A stretch of DNA of 64,000 nt. It comes from Theristus sp. LFF4_11 (Eukaryota; Nematoda; Chromadorea; Monhysterida; Xyalidae). Shown here piece by piece: positions 1 to 14,500 of this stretch. The stretch lies in the NCBI GenBank assembly GCA_030248135.1, contig JASANC010004913.1, forward strand, positions 1 through 64,000. The letters are read 5' to 3'. A program made the position numbers and the translations under genes. Position 1 is the stretch's first letter. The number at the start of each line of letters is the position of its first letter. Below the pieces are notes generated by a model. The model ran no database searches, was not told the DNA's origin, and was given only the letters and a program-made list of their open reading frames with translations.

Positions 1-189
1 AAACACTCAATTTGGATTTTCAGATTTTGTACCTTTTCTTTTTTGAAAACATAAAAAATCTGAAAGACCCACTCCAAGAAACCACAGGGAGGAAAAAATT
101 GCGAAAATCAGCGTTCAAAATCAGAACAAAACCACTTTTTAGTGATGACTTTGCTCATCTTTTACCCCGTGTGACCGTCAAGTCTCGCA

Positions 190-770
190 GTTGGCATTTT
201 CACACATCCACGTTGCTTTTGCCAATTTCCGGTTTGTTTCGACAACGTGAATTCGTGCGTTTGGTCAAGCCCGCCCGTCAACGCGAAGCGATTCTGGCGC
301 ACTGTAAACCTGCCACTGGCAACTGCTGGCGTCATAACACGGGTTTGTGCGCTTGCGGCTGGGTCGGCATGGCATCACACTCTGCCGAACTTGTTCATGA
401 AAACAACATTCCACACAGAGACCGCCAGCAGGTGTCTCCTTGCCAGTTTTGTCCGGTGATGCCGATTTTCACAGCGTGCATGTGTCATGTGATTGAAATT
501 TTTACCAATTTCTCCGTGCACCCAGCCTCCACACACCATTCAGAAGTGGTGAACAAAACCGGTCCGAGACAAAAAAACACCACTTTCATGCAGATGCTGT
601 TCACCGTTCGCCACCTGCCGCCGCATGGCTACGTCGCCATCGACAACATTCGCCTCACGTCCGAACGCCACGGCGCCAACGTCAAATGTCGAGTGTCACG
701 CAAGCACGCCAATTTGGCGGTGGCGTCCGCAGATGTCGTCGCTTTCAGAAGCATCATTGGGCGCACTTGA
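190..770 (+). CDS. Possible 3' end of a MAM-domain protein gene
   Basis: Two coding-like stretches lie on this strand. The first (about 198-440) reads as a Cys/Trp-bearing segment (CFDNVNSCVW, then a W about ten residues on) like the start of a MAM domain. The second (about 479-770) ends with PPHGYVAIDNIRL, which matches the usual MAM C-terminal signature (G-[YD]-[IV]-A-[IL]-D-[DN]-I), followed by a tail of about 40 residues and a stop at 768-770. The two segments are in different frames, so an intron between about 440 and 478 (acceptor TTTTCACAG) is needed. The upstream part lies outside the window. MAM domains occur in extracellular adhesion proteins and receptors, so a secreted or surface protein is inferred. 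AATAAA at 1063-1068 fits a + strand 3' end here. The family call rests mainly on the C-terminal signature. Confidence 0.42.
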
Positions 771-1062
771 TTGAAATCTATACACGATTCAATTGATATG
801 TGGGCTGTTTGAAGCGGGTACTCTGATTGGCGCGGTTGTTCAGATTGGCAATGTGAGTCGACTGAAGATTGTGCAACCGCAGAAACGCACGTTTTTTGCT
901 TGTGCATCTGTTCACTGCAGCATCAGAACAACGACCAAGTAAACGCACGGTTTTCAAGCAAAATTCTGTTGAGCAAAAAGCAAAAAGCATGCTGCGGATG
1001 ATCGCTCGTTAATTTGCATCGTTTTCGCATTTCCTTGTCTGATTTTCTTTTCTGTGAGCATC

Positions 1063-1068
1063 AATAAA
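1063..1068 (+). promoter_or_regulatory. Polyadenylation signal AATAAA
   Basis: Canonical AATAAA about 290 bases after the stop at 768-770. It supports a + strand gene ending just upstream. Confidence 0.45.
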
Positions 1069-1389
1069 ATTTCGGATTCGATTTTCATTGTTTCCACGTT
1101 CTTACATTTGAACAGCTCGCACGGTTTACAACGCCCGTTGATTAGCTGCGATTCTCACATGCGGCAACCAGTGAGTGAACTATCATTTTGAAACAAAAAA
1201 AAACAAAAAATTGAGAAAATGCCACGAAAAACACACAAAGGAACACAGATTTCAAAATCGAGCGAGATTTTTTTTAAACCTAACATACGTAGAACAACCA
1301 TGAAGAACTACAAAATTGCATGTTCTATCGAAATTCAAATTCAACAAAACGCTAAATGCGAATTTACGCTACCGCTGACGCAATGGAAA

Positions 1390-1655
1390 TACCGTAAAGT
1401 CTTGCATATAAGGTCTCCTTATATAAATTTGAAAATCAAAAATTTCTGAAAAAAGTGGAATTTCGTGTGACAACCTTATAAGTGGGAGGAGGTCTTATAA
1501 AGCGAACATTAGGAATTTCGGGCCTTATAAACGGGGTAGGATTTTGACCAAGTCAAAATTTTGAATTTTTTGGTTTCCCGCCGTGTGACACTCCGCCCAC
1601 TTTTGGGTGGGGGTCTTATAAGTGGGAGGAACCTTATATGCAAGACTTTACGGTA
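1390..1655. mobile_element. 266-bp TA-flanked MITE with perfect terminal inverted repeats
   Basis: The ends are perfect inverted repeats of 25 bases beginning TACCGTAAAGTCTTGCATAT, with TA at both borders as expected of Tc1/mariner-type target duplication. The interior is rich in CTTATA/TTATAAG and codes for nothing. It shares the terminal TACCGTA with the polyC/polyG elements at 33388 and 39567, so the three may use related transposases. Confidence 0.8.
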
Positions 1656-2369
1656 ACTCATTTTGCAATTCAAACATTATCTATGTAATCTCTCACAGAA
1701 AATTCTGTACAACGAAACTACCATCAGCCAAATTCAGTAAAGAAAACAACCAAACTCACACCGGATGGGATTTCACAAACTCGTCCACATTCTCACAAAA
1801 ACAAACTATTAACGGCAGATCGGCAGAAAAATTGAACAATTAAATCATTAGAGCAAACGAAGCTAGAAGCTAGAGAATAACTCGATATGAGGAGCAAGCT
1901 TGCTCTAAAACTAGCAGGTTACAACAACAAAAAATGTGAACTCGTGTATCAAGTCACTGACTGAAAATAGCAGATTGAAAGAGCCCACGTTATGACACTC
2001 AAATCTCAGTTACCACGCTGACAGTCAACATATCCAGCACGCTGATTGGCTGCTAGTCAGGTCAAAAGCAGCGAATTCAAATCCACTGGCTGCATAGAAA
2101 CTGCGTGGATTTTGTCAAGGACTGAATATATGAACGTCGATTTGTAGCAAACGCGATCAGTCACTTTTGGACGGTTCACGGACGCATTTCTCACTACTGC
2201 AGTGCAGTCATTTTATTGCAGCCATTTCGTTGCCATCTTAGGAGACAACAACCGGTTTCAGTTTCATTGCCCACATGTTGAATGGGCAAAACGAAACGAA
2301 AAGCGTGCTTTGAAATGGAAACACGAGACTTACCACGCTGAAACAAACCGCCGTCAATAAATACATTTT
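1656..2369. other. Intergenic, no gene seen
   Basis: No exon with convincing splice sites or codon pattern was found on either strand. Confidence 0.4.
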
Positions 2370-2506
2370 AAGGCACGTTTATACCCGACGTATGCAGACG
2401 TACGTCGACGCACGTCAGGTATGAACGGTGGTATGCAACAATACGAGACCTGGCGTGACGTGACGTGCCGTCGTACGACTGCATATGTCAGGTATAAACG
2501 GGCCTC
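2370..2506. mobile_element. MITE of the CGTCA/ACGT-rich family, copy 1
   Basis: Imperfect inverted ends (AGGC-CGTTTATACC-GAC-TATGCAG) enclose a core packed with ACGTC/GACGT repeats. Related copies are at 10940-11070 and about 35677-35861. It lies just downstream of the stop codon of the zinc-finger gene. Type and target duplication were not settled. Confidence 0.65.
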
Positions 2507-2572
2507 TACCATGTCACATCAGTGAGAGATTCATGAAAAAAACTAGAAATAACAAGAAACCAAACACTTTTT

Positions 2573-5500
2573 TCAATCCAAATTTATGACCGGCGGCTGA
2601 GGCGGATTCACGCGCGCATTCGTCTGACTGATCACAGCGTTTCGTGCATTGGAATTTGGAAATGGCACTGCAGAAAAGAAGAAAACTCTCAGTCACCACA
2701 CCACTCGTTTGTTCGTCGCTATTCCCTTTTGCAAAACTTTATTAAAAAATTGAAATGAAAAAACAAAACGAAAAACAATCGAGAACCGCTCACCCTCACG
2801 TGGCCAGGTCGGCCATGATGATTGCGTTGTCGTCGTGGAGGCGACAGAATGATGATAGGCGAGGTCAGATGACAAGTGTTCTGCAGACTGTTGCTGTTGA
2901 CCGTTGATTGGTGACTGGTAGATTGACACTAAAACAGAGAGCCGAGTCACGTGACTCCCGTTCGACTCCTAGCTGTTGACTTGTTGACGTGTGGCCAATC
3001 AGCACACATTTCATGTGGATTTTATCCGAAACAACTGTTTTGTGCGATGGACGAAGCAGCAAGCAAGAAACAAAAAAACATCCATTACATTTATACAATA
3101 TTTACAGTATTATTAGTTGTCGAAAGGTAAAGGACCGGTCCAGAGAATACCAGTAAAGTCAAAGAACGAAGGAATTATAAAATAGATTTTTTTCTGCTTA
3201 CCGGAGGGATTAGGCGAGTTGAGCCTTTGTGGAGCCTTGATGAAACGTCTGGTATATACCGCGTTACTGTGTAGATTCGGTTGATGATACCCCGGTTGAT
3301 GTTGACTATTCAGATGTAGTGCTTGCTGATTGGCTGGATCATCTGGTGCACCATAGGCGCTTTGCTGATGGATGTTTGATTGGGCTGTTTGTTCATGTAG
3401 TCGTGACTGTTGTGGTTGGCGTATCTGTGGAGAGTTGGAATGATTGGACAGTTGATGCTGTCTTGATAAACTGGTCAACGGTTGATGTAGTGATGATGAT
3501 TGCTGTGGTTGATGGTGTAACTGTGGCGAGTTGGAATGATTGGATAGTTGATGTTGTCTTGATGTAACAGGTTGATACAGTGATGATTTCTGTGGCTGGC
3601 CGTATAATTCTGGGGAGCTGTAATGACTTGACAACTGATGTTGTCTTGATGCACTCAGCTGCACTGATGATTGGTGTGGTTGCCTTTCAAGTTGCGAGGA
3701 GCTTGACTGATCAGACAATTGATGTGCTCTTGAAGCACTGGACACCGGTTGATGTAGTAGCTGATGTTGTATGCTTGGGTGATGATGTACCGTTGCATGC
3801 ATTGATGACGTGCTGATTGGCTGCTGTTTTCTTTGAACTGCTCCAGCAATCATTGGCTGCCTTTGCGACTGCTGGTTGGACTGCATCATGTGTTCAGGTT
3901 GCTGAACTGCACGCTGATTGGTTGGCTGATGTTGCTGATGGTGTCCCGTTGCATAAGTGGGCTCGTTACTTGACGACGAATTGATTGGTTGCTGTTTTCT
4001 TTGAACATAAACTGGTTGACCGATCATTGAATGTCTTTGATACTGCTGGTTGCTTGGTGCTACATGCTCCGGTTGTTGAACCGCACGCTGATTGGTTGGC
4101 TGATGTCGGCTGCTGATTGGCTGATTCTGAGCGACCACGTGATCCTGCGCAACGACTGGACGACCACTAGAGTCTTCGTTCTGTAATCGTTGATGATGAC
4201 GGTGATGATAATGATGGTCCGACGGTTGAACGGCTCGCTGGTCGGCTGATGAGACGATTGCGATTTGCTGCTGCTGTTCGCCAATTGGCTGATTGGTCAC
4301 TCGGTCGTCGCTTCCATCCAGCCGTACACCAGCCACTTCGTTGTCGTGCACCTCGTACATTCGCCGTCGCGCGTTCCACACCAACGCTTTGCCGTCGTGT
4401 ACGACGGAGGCCAACGCGTGCGCGGAGGACAGCGTCGGTTCGCGGAGCACGGCGGCGCCTGCACTTGCGTACCGATGTAGTGGGCGCGCCGGACTAGCAC
4501 TCGGCGCTCTCGCAGTGTAGCCGGATCGTAGGCCGCTGCCGCAGATGCGCGCGGACGGACGCATCGACTGTAACGTCGGGGGGCGGTTCGCCAGTTCGGC
4601 GCGCTGCTGCGTTGACTTCAGCGTCAGCGGCGCCGGCACGCTTGAAAGGTGCGACGTGACCAGGCCGCCCTTTTTACGTTTTCCGGTCATCAGTTGCAGT
4701 GGGTTGGCGTAGCACGGACGCGGGTATGACTGCAGACTGTCGTCCTGCGTCGGTGGCAGCGTGGGCGCTGGAACACACCGGCAACGTTTCAATAGTTTAG
4801 AGCGCGAAATTATTAGTTCTCTTGAAAATCATTGGCTAATACCAGCGGCCATTAGCTCCTATTGCACTGATTGGTCCGATCCAACCAGGCCGGGGCAATC
4901 AGCAGCCGAACGCGAAACGACGACAACTTGCATAATATATCTGACTGCACAACTGTGCTGAAGAACTGAAAAGAGCAAAAAGGCCAATTTCAAAATGCGA
5001 GCAGAAAATTTACCGCGCACAGGTGTTGGTGGTCTCACGGCAACTCTTTCCGGTTGTAACGGCAGCTCAGTGCTTGCGCGCCTCAGAACGCTCGAAATGC
5101 AATCGTCCACTTTATCATGTTTCGCTGACACATCACGTGCGTTGTCCGTCCCACCAGTGCGCACACTCGACGGCTCATAGTCGTGCTCGCGAAGTTCCGG
5201 ACTGAGACCAGAACTGGATTTCGAACTGCGTATCGTCGACTGTTGCGGCACGCGGATGGTCAATTGCGCCGAAACCGGAACAGCTGCAGAGGTATCGATG
5301 TCGACTTCGTTTTCGACGGCGCAACTTTGGTGTTGTTGCGGTTGGGCTGCTTGCTGACGAGCTCCTCCGCAAAGCATTGTTGTTGGCTCATTTCGTTCAA
5401 ATGGGCGGGTCCGCGCGCTGAATGGAAATAATGGAAAAATGGGTAAAATTTACAGTGGAATGAGCGATCTGTTACGGGGTACTCTCGCCACATGAATAGG

Positions 5501-8500
5501 GATGGATCCGGCAAATTTGCCGGAATCCGGGCCGGATCCGGCAAAAGCCCATTCCGGCCGGGCCGGATCCGGCAAAAATTGCCGGAATCCGGACCGGAAT
5601 GGCCTTTTTATGTCTAAAAAAAATATCTACGCACATTTCGTCGCTTCTTCATCACATTTTCAGCATAAAACAGCACAGACACAGAAACAAAGTCAGCAAG
5701 ACACAGCACGTGAACCAACCAAAAATTACAAAAACAACAATTGACAAAATTCACATCGCATAGGGATAATCAAGTGCTGGCAACACTCCATTCAGAAACA
5801 TGACCTTTTCGGCGTTCTGAGTTGACAGACGAGATCGGCTGTACACAAACACCTGCCTGGCTTCAGAGAACATTCGTTCGCTTGCCACGCTTGTTAATAG
5901 CGGTGCCAGGTATCTGCGCGCGATTGTCGATAGTTTGGGGTATTTAGACGAGTTCAGCCACCAAAAGTCTAGCATTAGATCACTTTTGTCCGGTTCGTCG
6001 ATAAAATCATCCGACTCGTACATATTCATTTCGCCGCGCAGTTCGTCATCAAGACTGGATTCGCCTGACGGGTTGCACGGTCGCGCAGCGTGAAACTCAA
6101 TGCCTCCGTAGAGGCCAGTCGATTTCTTTTTTGGTTCGGGCTCGCGTTCACTTTCGTCATCGTCGTTGTTCGCGATCTCGGATGTATCGTCGCAGTTTGT
6201 GGGCGTCTCCGGTCGTTTCAAGATTTTCTTGGCAATGTGAAGTAGTTCACAACGAATCGCGCCTTCATTTTCGAAGACGACTGCAGTATTCTTGAATCGC
6301 GGATCAACGTACGTGGCCATGATGTTGGATTCGTTGTGGAAAAGCGCACGGAAGCGTGTGTCGATGCTGGTCAGCAGCGTTTTTTTCGTCGTACCAATAC
6401 CACTCGCATCGACTTGTTCGATGCGCTGCTTCCGTGCGCAAACGGCGGGCAACACCATTGAAATGGATTCGTCGTCTCGTGGATTCGTCGTTGGGGGGGG
6501 GGGGTTATCGGGTTTTAGGAGATCACGGCACCCCCGCACACCCACGGTAACACACGTCGCTAAAATCGCTGGTGTTCTGGGGCTCACAAAAAAGCAACTG
6601 TTTGACAGCTAACTGAATATGACCAACGAAGATGGCTGATTTCAAAAAAAACCTGCTATTGTTCATCAACAACGTCGGCCAAAAGCTGGCAGCCACGTTT
6701 TTTAAAGTGGACGATGCTGCACATAAGTTTACCACTCAAGACAAAAGCAGTGAACCATTTACCATTGAATAGAACACTAAATTAAAGCAACGCTCACTGA
6801 TCACATGTCAAATGCACAACAACAAAACCAACAAAGCACTGAAACAAATTTGTCAAACCATTGAACAGCTCTGAAATGGAGGAATCAACTGGTTAATTTT
6901 CGGGTCTCGGCCATTCCGGCCGGATCCGGCCGGATCCGGCAAAATTGCGCCGGAATCCGGACCGGATCCGGATCCAATTTTAGGCGCCGGAATCCGGAAT
7001 CCGGACCGGAACCGGCTCCATCCCTACACATGAAGTATGGTTTCTACGATATTCGGTCTCGACACGAGCTCAGCGACCACCTGGGCCTGGGGCATATTTT
7101 ATGCGTGCCAAAAACTTTCGCTGACAAAGTCCCTTTCGAAAGAAACTTAATAAAGCCAATAAAGAAACTGTTCACAGCTTCAACATGCTCGCAGAGTCAG
7201 CGTCACCAACAATGAAACTTGTCGCAATATGCACCTGTGCACGGACGTGGCGGGAGCCAATCAGCATTCAGCCTATTACACCAGCGATTGTGAAATTCAG
7301 AAAACGCATCACCGACCAAGTGTGCAACGAGCGATCAGTGTCATCCGTCGTCACGGCCAGTGTCTGAACGTCACCGTTGCCTGTGTTCCCATCGCCTCCC
7401 GTGGACGCAGTGACCGTGAATGGCAGCGACTCCGGTGCCATCGGCGACTGAGCGTCCTCCGGCGTTGTGCTGTCGAGCGCAGAGTGGGGCGACTGGAAAA
7501 TGTGCAACACAAAGCAAGGCAGATGTTTGTTTACGGATGAACGATTGTGAAATTTTTTTACGGACCACGTCCCACGTCGCTCATTAATCTTGAGAAAATT
7601 AGTGAACATTAAGCAAGACTGTCTGCGATCGCATGGTCTATCGCAACACCACTGATGCGTTCGTGCGTTTGTTCGCGTGTGAAAGTGTGTGTGTGTGAGT
7701 GAGACCGCCACCGGGGGTGGAGAGACTTACGGCGGTTTAGGGTTTCAAGAGACTAGGACAACAGAAATCGGAAAACAAAACGAAAGCTCACCACGAAATC
7801 GACCGACGACTCCAGAGCAGGGTTGGCCGACACGACCGCAGCGTTTCCAGAATCGCCAGTCGAGTCGCTGTGCACCTGAAAATGTCCGTCGTGCGATTTC
7901 TTCAGCAGCAGCCGCACTTTCGGCTTCGGATTCGCCGGCTGACGACGCGTCTCCGTCTGTCGTCGCATCAGCACACGACGCAAACGCGCCGAACTGCAAC
8001 GATTTTGTTGTTGCTGATTTCGGTTTCTGGAAAGTGTTGAGATGTCTCTGGCATCAGCTATACTCTTTCAGGACACACACACATAGCACAGACACTGGCG
8101 TTCTTATAGCATGCGTGCTCCCCCGTCTGCTTATAATGATTGTAATTATTGAAACAAAACGACGCTGATTTGTTGCAACGCGATAAGTTTCGTCGTTTCA
8201 TGCTACCTTCGTATGAAACAACAATCGGCCTATATTTTTCGTCATCGTTTTGGCTGCAACGTTGATATACAAACTCTAAAGGCTGCAACGTCTAAAACGT
8301 TGATATACAAACGAAACCAAAGCCGCGCGATTTGCATTCTAAATAAACAAAGCTCATCTCGTTGCCGTTCGTTGTACCTAACGGGGGTCGAAAAGACTGG
8401 TGTTCTTGTGTAATAAGTGCAGTCGACTAAACACCAATCATTTGCGAAACAATCGTTCACATTTCGAAATTTTGCAATGTACGTTTTTGTGAAAGATTAT

Positions 8501-11500
8501 TTCGTCACTGAACAACAAAGAAACAAGCGCCTCGACAACAACATTCGCACCGGTACAACTCGAGGTCGCGTCGCATCTCATCCTCCGACTGCCTGCCGAT
8601 GTTGCGCAGTCGCCGCCGCAGTTTGTCGTTCAGCTTATCATCTGCACCCTCTTCAGAGGAGTCGTGCGTGTCGTGCAGCGCCTTCAAGATCAGCTGCCTG
8701 CACAGCGACGCACGCACGTCCGGTCGTCCTGGTGATCTCGGCGACGCAGCGGTCTCCGCACCACACGTTGCTCCTGTTTGAGCTTTTAGTTTGGTTCCGA
8801 CCTTTCGAGACTCAGTACGCGCATAGATAGGTAGACAGTTTCATGTATGACGCGGGTATTTAAAATTTGGTAAAGTGATCCGAGTCACCTAAATAGGACC
8901 GGGTCATTTGGGCTATTTTGAAATGCCACATGAAGATTAAAACTATGTAGTTTCCTTTGAATCCTGTCTACGTCTGCAAACACATTCAGTCTCAGAACAT
9001 TGATAATTGTCGATTGTCGTCAAAAAAATTGATAATAGTTTGATCTTTATGTGTGTGATAAATTTGATATCATATTTGATCTTTATTTGATAAAAGCTTC
9101 TGTGTGTTTCGCTAAACAAAAATAAAATGAAATCGACGTCGATTTGTTGCGTTTGAACAATACTAGAACGTTTCTGAATTCAACCGTGCAGCATTGTTTT
9201 GCGACCCAATCAGATATGCAAGCAACAATGGATCTGTAGGGCTTTTCGCTGACACATGTTTAGTGAAAAGTTTTGAAAAAGAAACAGAAAACAAAAAATT
9301 CAATCAACAAGCGGCGTGATGTGACCCTTTTTCAAACGGGGTACGCATCGCGTCTTCAATCGACGTCGACTCACCAGCACTCGCGAGCTGACGATCCGCA
9401 TTCAACGGGTGGACGTGCGTCAGATGCGACTCGAGCGCGTCGAACGTGTGAAACTGAAAGTCGCACTCGGCGCAGACGTGCGTTTTCCGCTCGTCTTCGT
9501 GCGTCTTGACGGCCGCCGGCAGGAATTCGGCCAACGACGGCAGAGTTTTCGGTTTTCGCGTGCGTTTCAGCGGTTGCTCGGCGACGGTCGTTGTGTCGAT
9601 CGATAGAGGGCGCGTGTTGGAGGACTGTCGAAGCGCGTCGTTGTCGCCGTCGATCTCGAGCGGTGGCGTGGCGGAGAGGCGACGTTTCTTCGAGTTTGCC
9701 GTTTTCGGCGACAACGCGCTTTTCTGTCTGACGGATGGTGGCGGGGGTGTTGGCGACCGCTGGGAATAGTGCAACAACGAATCATATGGAAGTCGTTGTC
9801 TGCGGTGCAGAGAGAAAGAAAACTCGCCGCTTTGGACGTGAGTTCGAAATCACTCCGCTACAATATAAGACCATCAAAAAGGGCGGACAACGACGCAGCT
9901 CCTACACAGCGTCCGCACCCGATCGAGCCCGCTCGATCGGCCAATTTGCGTCACTACCTTTGCCCGTCTCTGGGCGATGAACAACAAAGAACCATCCAAA
10001 AGGAATACAACCGCGACAACGCTGGCTGCGCTCCAACAAACGCACCAGTTTCTTCTGTTCGTTCGTTCGCCCGGCTTCCTCCAAGTCGCTGCTGTCCGAC
10101 AGTCGGGAGCGCGAGCGAGCGAACAGCGATTGAGCGTCGTGCACCAAGGTCAGATGGAGGCGCTGGTGTTCGAGTATGGTGAACCTGAGGCGAAACAACA
10201 AAACACCGATTGCAACAAAAAATAACAAGAACACACCAACGACAACCACAAAAGGACACAAACCTGCTCGGACACCGCGGACACGCAAAGTGTCCCATTC
10301 GGTGGTCTCGCACAATGCCGGCCACTAACGGCGCTAATTTCGCTCGGTCCTGCAGCTGAAAGCAGAAGCTGTTTGGTCGGATTCATTGCCGGATTTTGCA
10401 GTCACGGAATAGCGCATGCTAAACGATCTTGCTGTTCACTATTATGAGAAAAAAACCTCCACGCTACAACAACTGCACGGTCACCTTGCGATAATTTTTC
10501 ACAGCTACAAGAGCCCAATCAGTGAAATCACAGTGCGCAAAAAAATGAGTGGCGTATGTCAGCGATACACCGGAAACAAATCGCAGCAACCTGACTTTGG
10601 CGCAATCACTAAATCGATGCACTCAATTTTCCGCAGTGGCGGCACACAACTGACACAACAAGACTCCGTAAATACCGCGATACCACCATCAGCAGAATCT
10701 CTCCCGATTCTCACACAACCTTCAAATGGACGCGTTCAAAGCAGTGATTCCAGAGTTTCCAGTTCATCACCAGTTCACCGCACAACGGACAGACGAGCTG
10801 CGCCGACCGCTCCACGCAGACGCACATCAGCAAGTGCTCGGCGAGATCACCGACGTGCGACAGCGTCTCGCGGCAGTGGATGCACGTCAGCTGTGCATGA
10901 TGCAGGTGGATGAAGCAGATGGCGGAACAGATGAAAGTGAAGGCCCGTTCATACTGACGTATGCGCATACGGCACGTCACGTCACGTCAGGTCTTGTGTT
11001 ATTGCATACTGCCGTTCATGGAGACGTGCGTTTGACGTACGTCAGCGGACGTCAGTATGAACGAGCCTTAAGAATAACTTTGACAGTTTACAATTTTTTA
11101 ACTGACGTTTCTCCAGAAACGGAACATCCGGTGGCTTGTTGGTGTTAGAAATTTTGATAGCTTTCAATTTTTTTTCTTATCTGACCCTTCTCCACCTGTG
11201 AACTGAAAGGTACCCAAACTCCGGTGTTTTGTGGATGTAAGAGAGAATGGATGCAGAGCGTCCCGTGGGCCAATAGCCCTCACCGCAAGAGGTGAATATG
11301 CCTCCAAGGCCCGTTCTGTTCAGTGCTATCAATTGCGAGTAAGGCATTTTAGCTGATTCTTGATGATACCTGCATATAACATGTATATTCTGAACGGCAC
11401 AACCACGAAGACACCCCAGTCAAGCTTCTTTCCAACCAAAACAAGTCCAAAACCACAAGTCCACTGGCACCTCCTCAGGCGTGTAATATTCGTCGAGGTA

Positions 11501-14500
11501 CGGGGCGCTGGAGTCGGGAAACGGTGATATGGAGGCAACCGGTTTCTTCTTTGACTGGCGACTCGCCTTTCGTCCGCCTGTCGAAATTGATGCCGTCTGC
11601 AATAGTGTAATGATGAAAAGCGAAAAGCCGAAAGTTGGAAAGTTCTCAAAGATTGATATTCGTCATGCCAATGGAGTCAAGTCAACCCGTCTGAGCGATG
11701 CAATCTGATCAATCCAAAATTTGAATCTCTGCCTCACCAATTGGCTGCTTCGAGCTGGTTGAGCGCCAATCAGTGAGTGCGAACGAGCCAGATTGAAAAA
11801 AAGCCAGCCAATCAGCGAGCTGCTCTGCACGACAGAATTCTAGCTGCCAGTAGATGACAAAACTCATCAGCAATCAGCATCGCTGCGAAAACAGCGCACA
11901 AACCTTTCGAGCAAACGCCGCTTTTCGTCGTCGTCGTCGTTTCTTTTGAATCGGTGAACTCTGATACTGAAACGAAACACCGCGCGCACTGTTTGCGGTC
12001 GCCGTCCAAACGTTTTTTCCATTCTTTTTCATCGCCACAATTCGCCGTCGCCGATTCGGCGTCGGATCGTTCGGCGGCGTGCGTCGTTCGCTTTTGCGAC
12101 GACGCGACGACGGTGCGGTGGTCTTTGGGGCGAAACGTGCCGTTTCACGTTGCACCGGTTCAACTTTGGTTTGTGGTTCAGAGTTTGAGTCGGACGCAGC
12201 CGAGGCCTTTGCGCCGCCGCCACCGCTGTCGTCGTCGATGTCGTCGTCGTCGTCGGTTGTGCTGGGTGCCGCCTCCATGTGCACGTCACGCACGTGATCA
12301 CTGAAATGTTCGCTGGTTGCTTTTGTGATCTGTATTTTGGGACGGGGGCGTATAACCTGAGTTCCTGAGAAACCGCAAGAGTCACTGCGCAACAAATAAA
12401 TTGCCTCATCAGCATTCGCAAATAGTTTCTTTGTTCAACGTCTGCAAACGTACCGAGTGACAAACCCATTAAAAAACAGACAATAACAGAGCGATTTCAT
12501 GACATGTAATAAACGCATCTAATACCAGCCAGCATGCCAAAGAATCCCAGAAACAAATCAAAACACCGAACGAAACGACTGACGCGAACAGTTCGCCCAG
12601 CACGAACTCCGAGCAGATGTGACACTGTATACGCGGCAGGTAGCGCATCAGAATGACGGCTGGATGCGAGACGGACAGATGCACAAGCGCCTCCGTGAGA
12701 TCGAGCGTCGAAAACACGCACATCGGACACTTGAGGCGCGGCGAAGACACGCTCGACGCTGAGCTGCACGGCGAGTGCTGTGCGGCGGAAAGCTGAACGG
12801 AAAAAAGTGTCCATTGGAAACGGGCGAGTGGGGAACCGGTTTGGGGAGTGATGGTGTGTGCGACGCCGTCGGAAACGGAGAGCTCATTTTATCATATTGC
12901 AATATTCATGGCTGGTGTACACACACCGCCTGGCGTCCGTTTTCCAGCGGCACTGAATTCAAGGTACATTCATGTCGTGGGGCGGTACACCACCAATGGC
13001 TGTCTTGCAGCTCTCGGCGCAACGCCGAGCTGGTCTGAGTAACACACTCGCCAGCCGCTAGACAACAAACAAGCAACGACAAACAGCAAAACACAATGGC
13101 CGTCATGAATCATGGTTTCAGGCAATGAGCCAAACAGCGAGCAGTTCGTCACTGCTGGTAATAAAACCGCTGCTTCTTTCGTGAAATTTATTTGCTCATC
13201 TCAATCGATTTGGAACGTTTGATAAATTATGTAAACCAACAATTCGGCAGCACGGTTTGTTATGAATGCTTGTTTGCACAAAATGCAGCTGGCCGAAAAA
13301 ACAAGCATTCCGACGACTGGTGATTTCAAAATTTCTGAACACTTCATGTTGTACTACTACCACAACTGGACACGCAGAAAAGCAGCACTAAACTCAGCGC
13401 CTCTCCTTTGTTACACAATACCAAGTCGCATATGCCCGATAGCCCGTCATATCACCATCCCATGTATTATTGCAGTTGTTGCAGTACCTGCAGCCTCTCG
13501 AGCAAGTTCTCGTGGTCGTTCGCGATGTGCTCACCAAGGTACGTGCGAATGGACGCACAGCCGCACAGCAGGCAGATGATGTCCGACGCAACGTTACACC
13601 GCTGGCGAGTGCTGTCTGCAAAAAAAACAAACAAAAGCTGGAAGGAAATTGCTTGTTTCGTTGTAAATTGTCAAATTCACACTCGATTCGGTCCCCCATC
13701 CAGTCCAGCCGGAAGTCCGAGCTTGCTGGATACTGAGGTTTCCCTGCAGTGAGTTTGCGCGCGCACCTTTTCCGACCATTTCATGTTTCGCGAAATTTGC
13801 GACAACAAGCTGCCGTTCGAGCTTCAGTGGCATTCTGCCAACAAAACGGTGCTCATTCTCGCTCACCTGTACACGTGGAATGCGCGAATAATGCCAGGCA
13901 GTCGGGCAGGATTTTGCCGCACAGCACGCATTCGTAGGCGATTTGGAACTGTGAAACAGCAGCAGAAGAAAGATTTAGAGAATGAAGAAAAAGGTACACT
14001 GACAGAAGAACTAAAAAACGGTGATCATCCAACAATCATTTTGGATTACAATATTTGTGCTTTAGTGCTGCGAGTTAACGTGTTTGCAGTCGTTAAAACG
14101 TGCATTTATAAATTTTACATTTCTGTTTGATAGCGTAATTCAAAATTGACTTTAGTCGAGACAATTGAGTCCCGTATCAGTCATGAAACTGCTTTCCTCT
14201 CCAATGGCACATTGAGTCGAAAGTCGAAGGAACATTGAAAAATGAATAACACCGCGTTTAGTCGAAATCTTTAATTTTACGCCATCAGATGATTGGTTGT
14301 TGATCACGTGGTGCATGTTTTCTGAGCGCAGGACAGACTCCGCCTCCAATTCAAAGCAATGCCTATAATTTAGGGTTCGACTGTGCAAATATCAGCGGCG
14401 AAAAACCAAAATGAAACGAACGTCATCAGAGCGAGGTGCGAATTCCTTTGTTGACGTCGGACTTTCGCCGTCGTCAACCGCACTGGGAGGAGGCGAAGAA

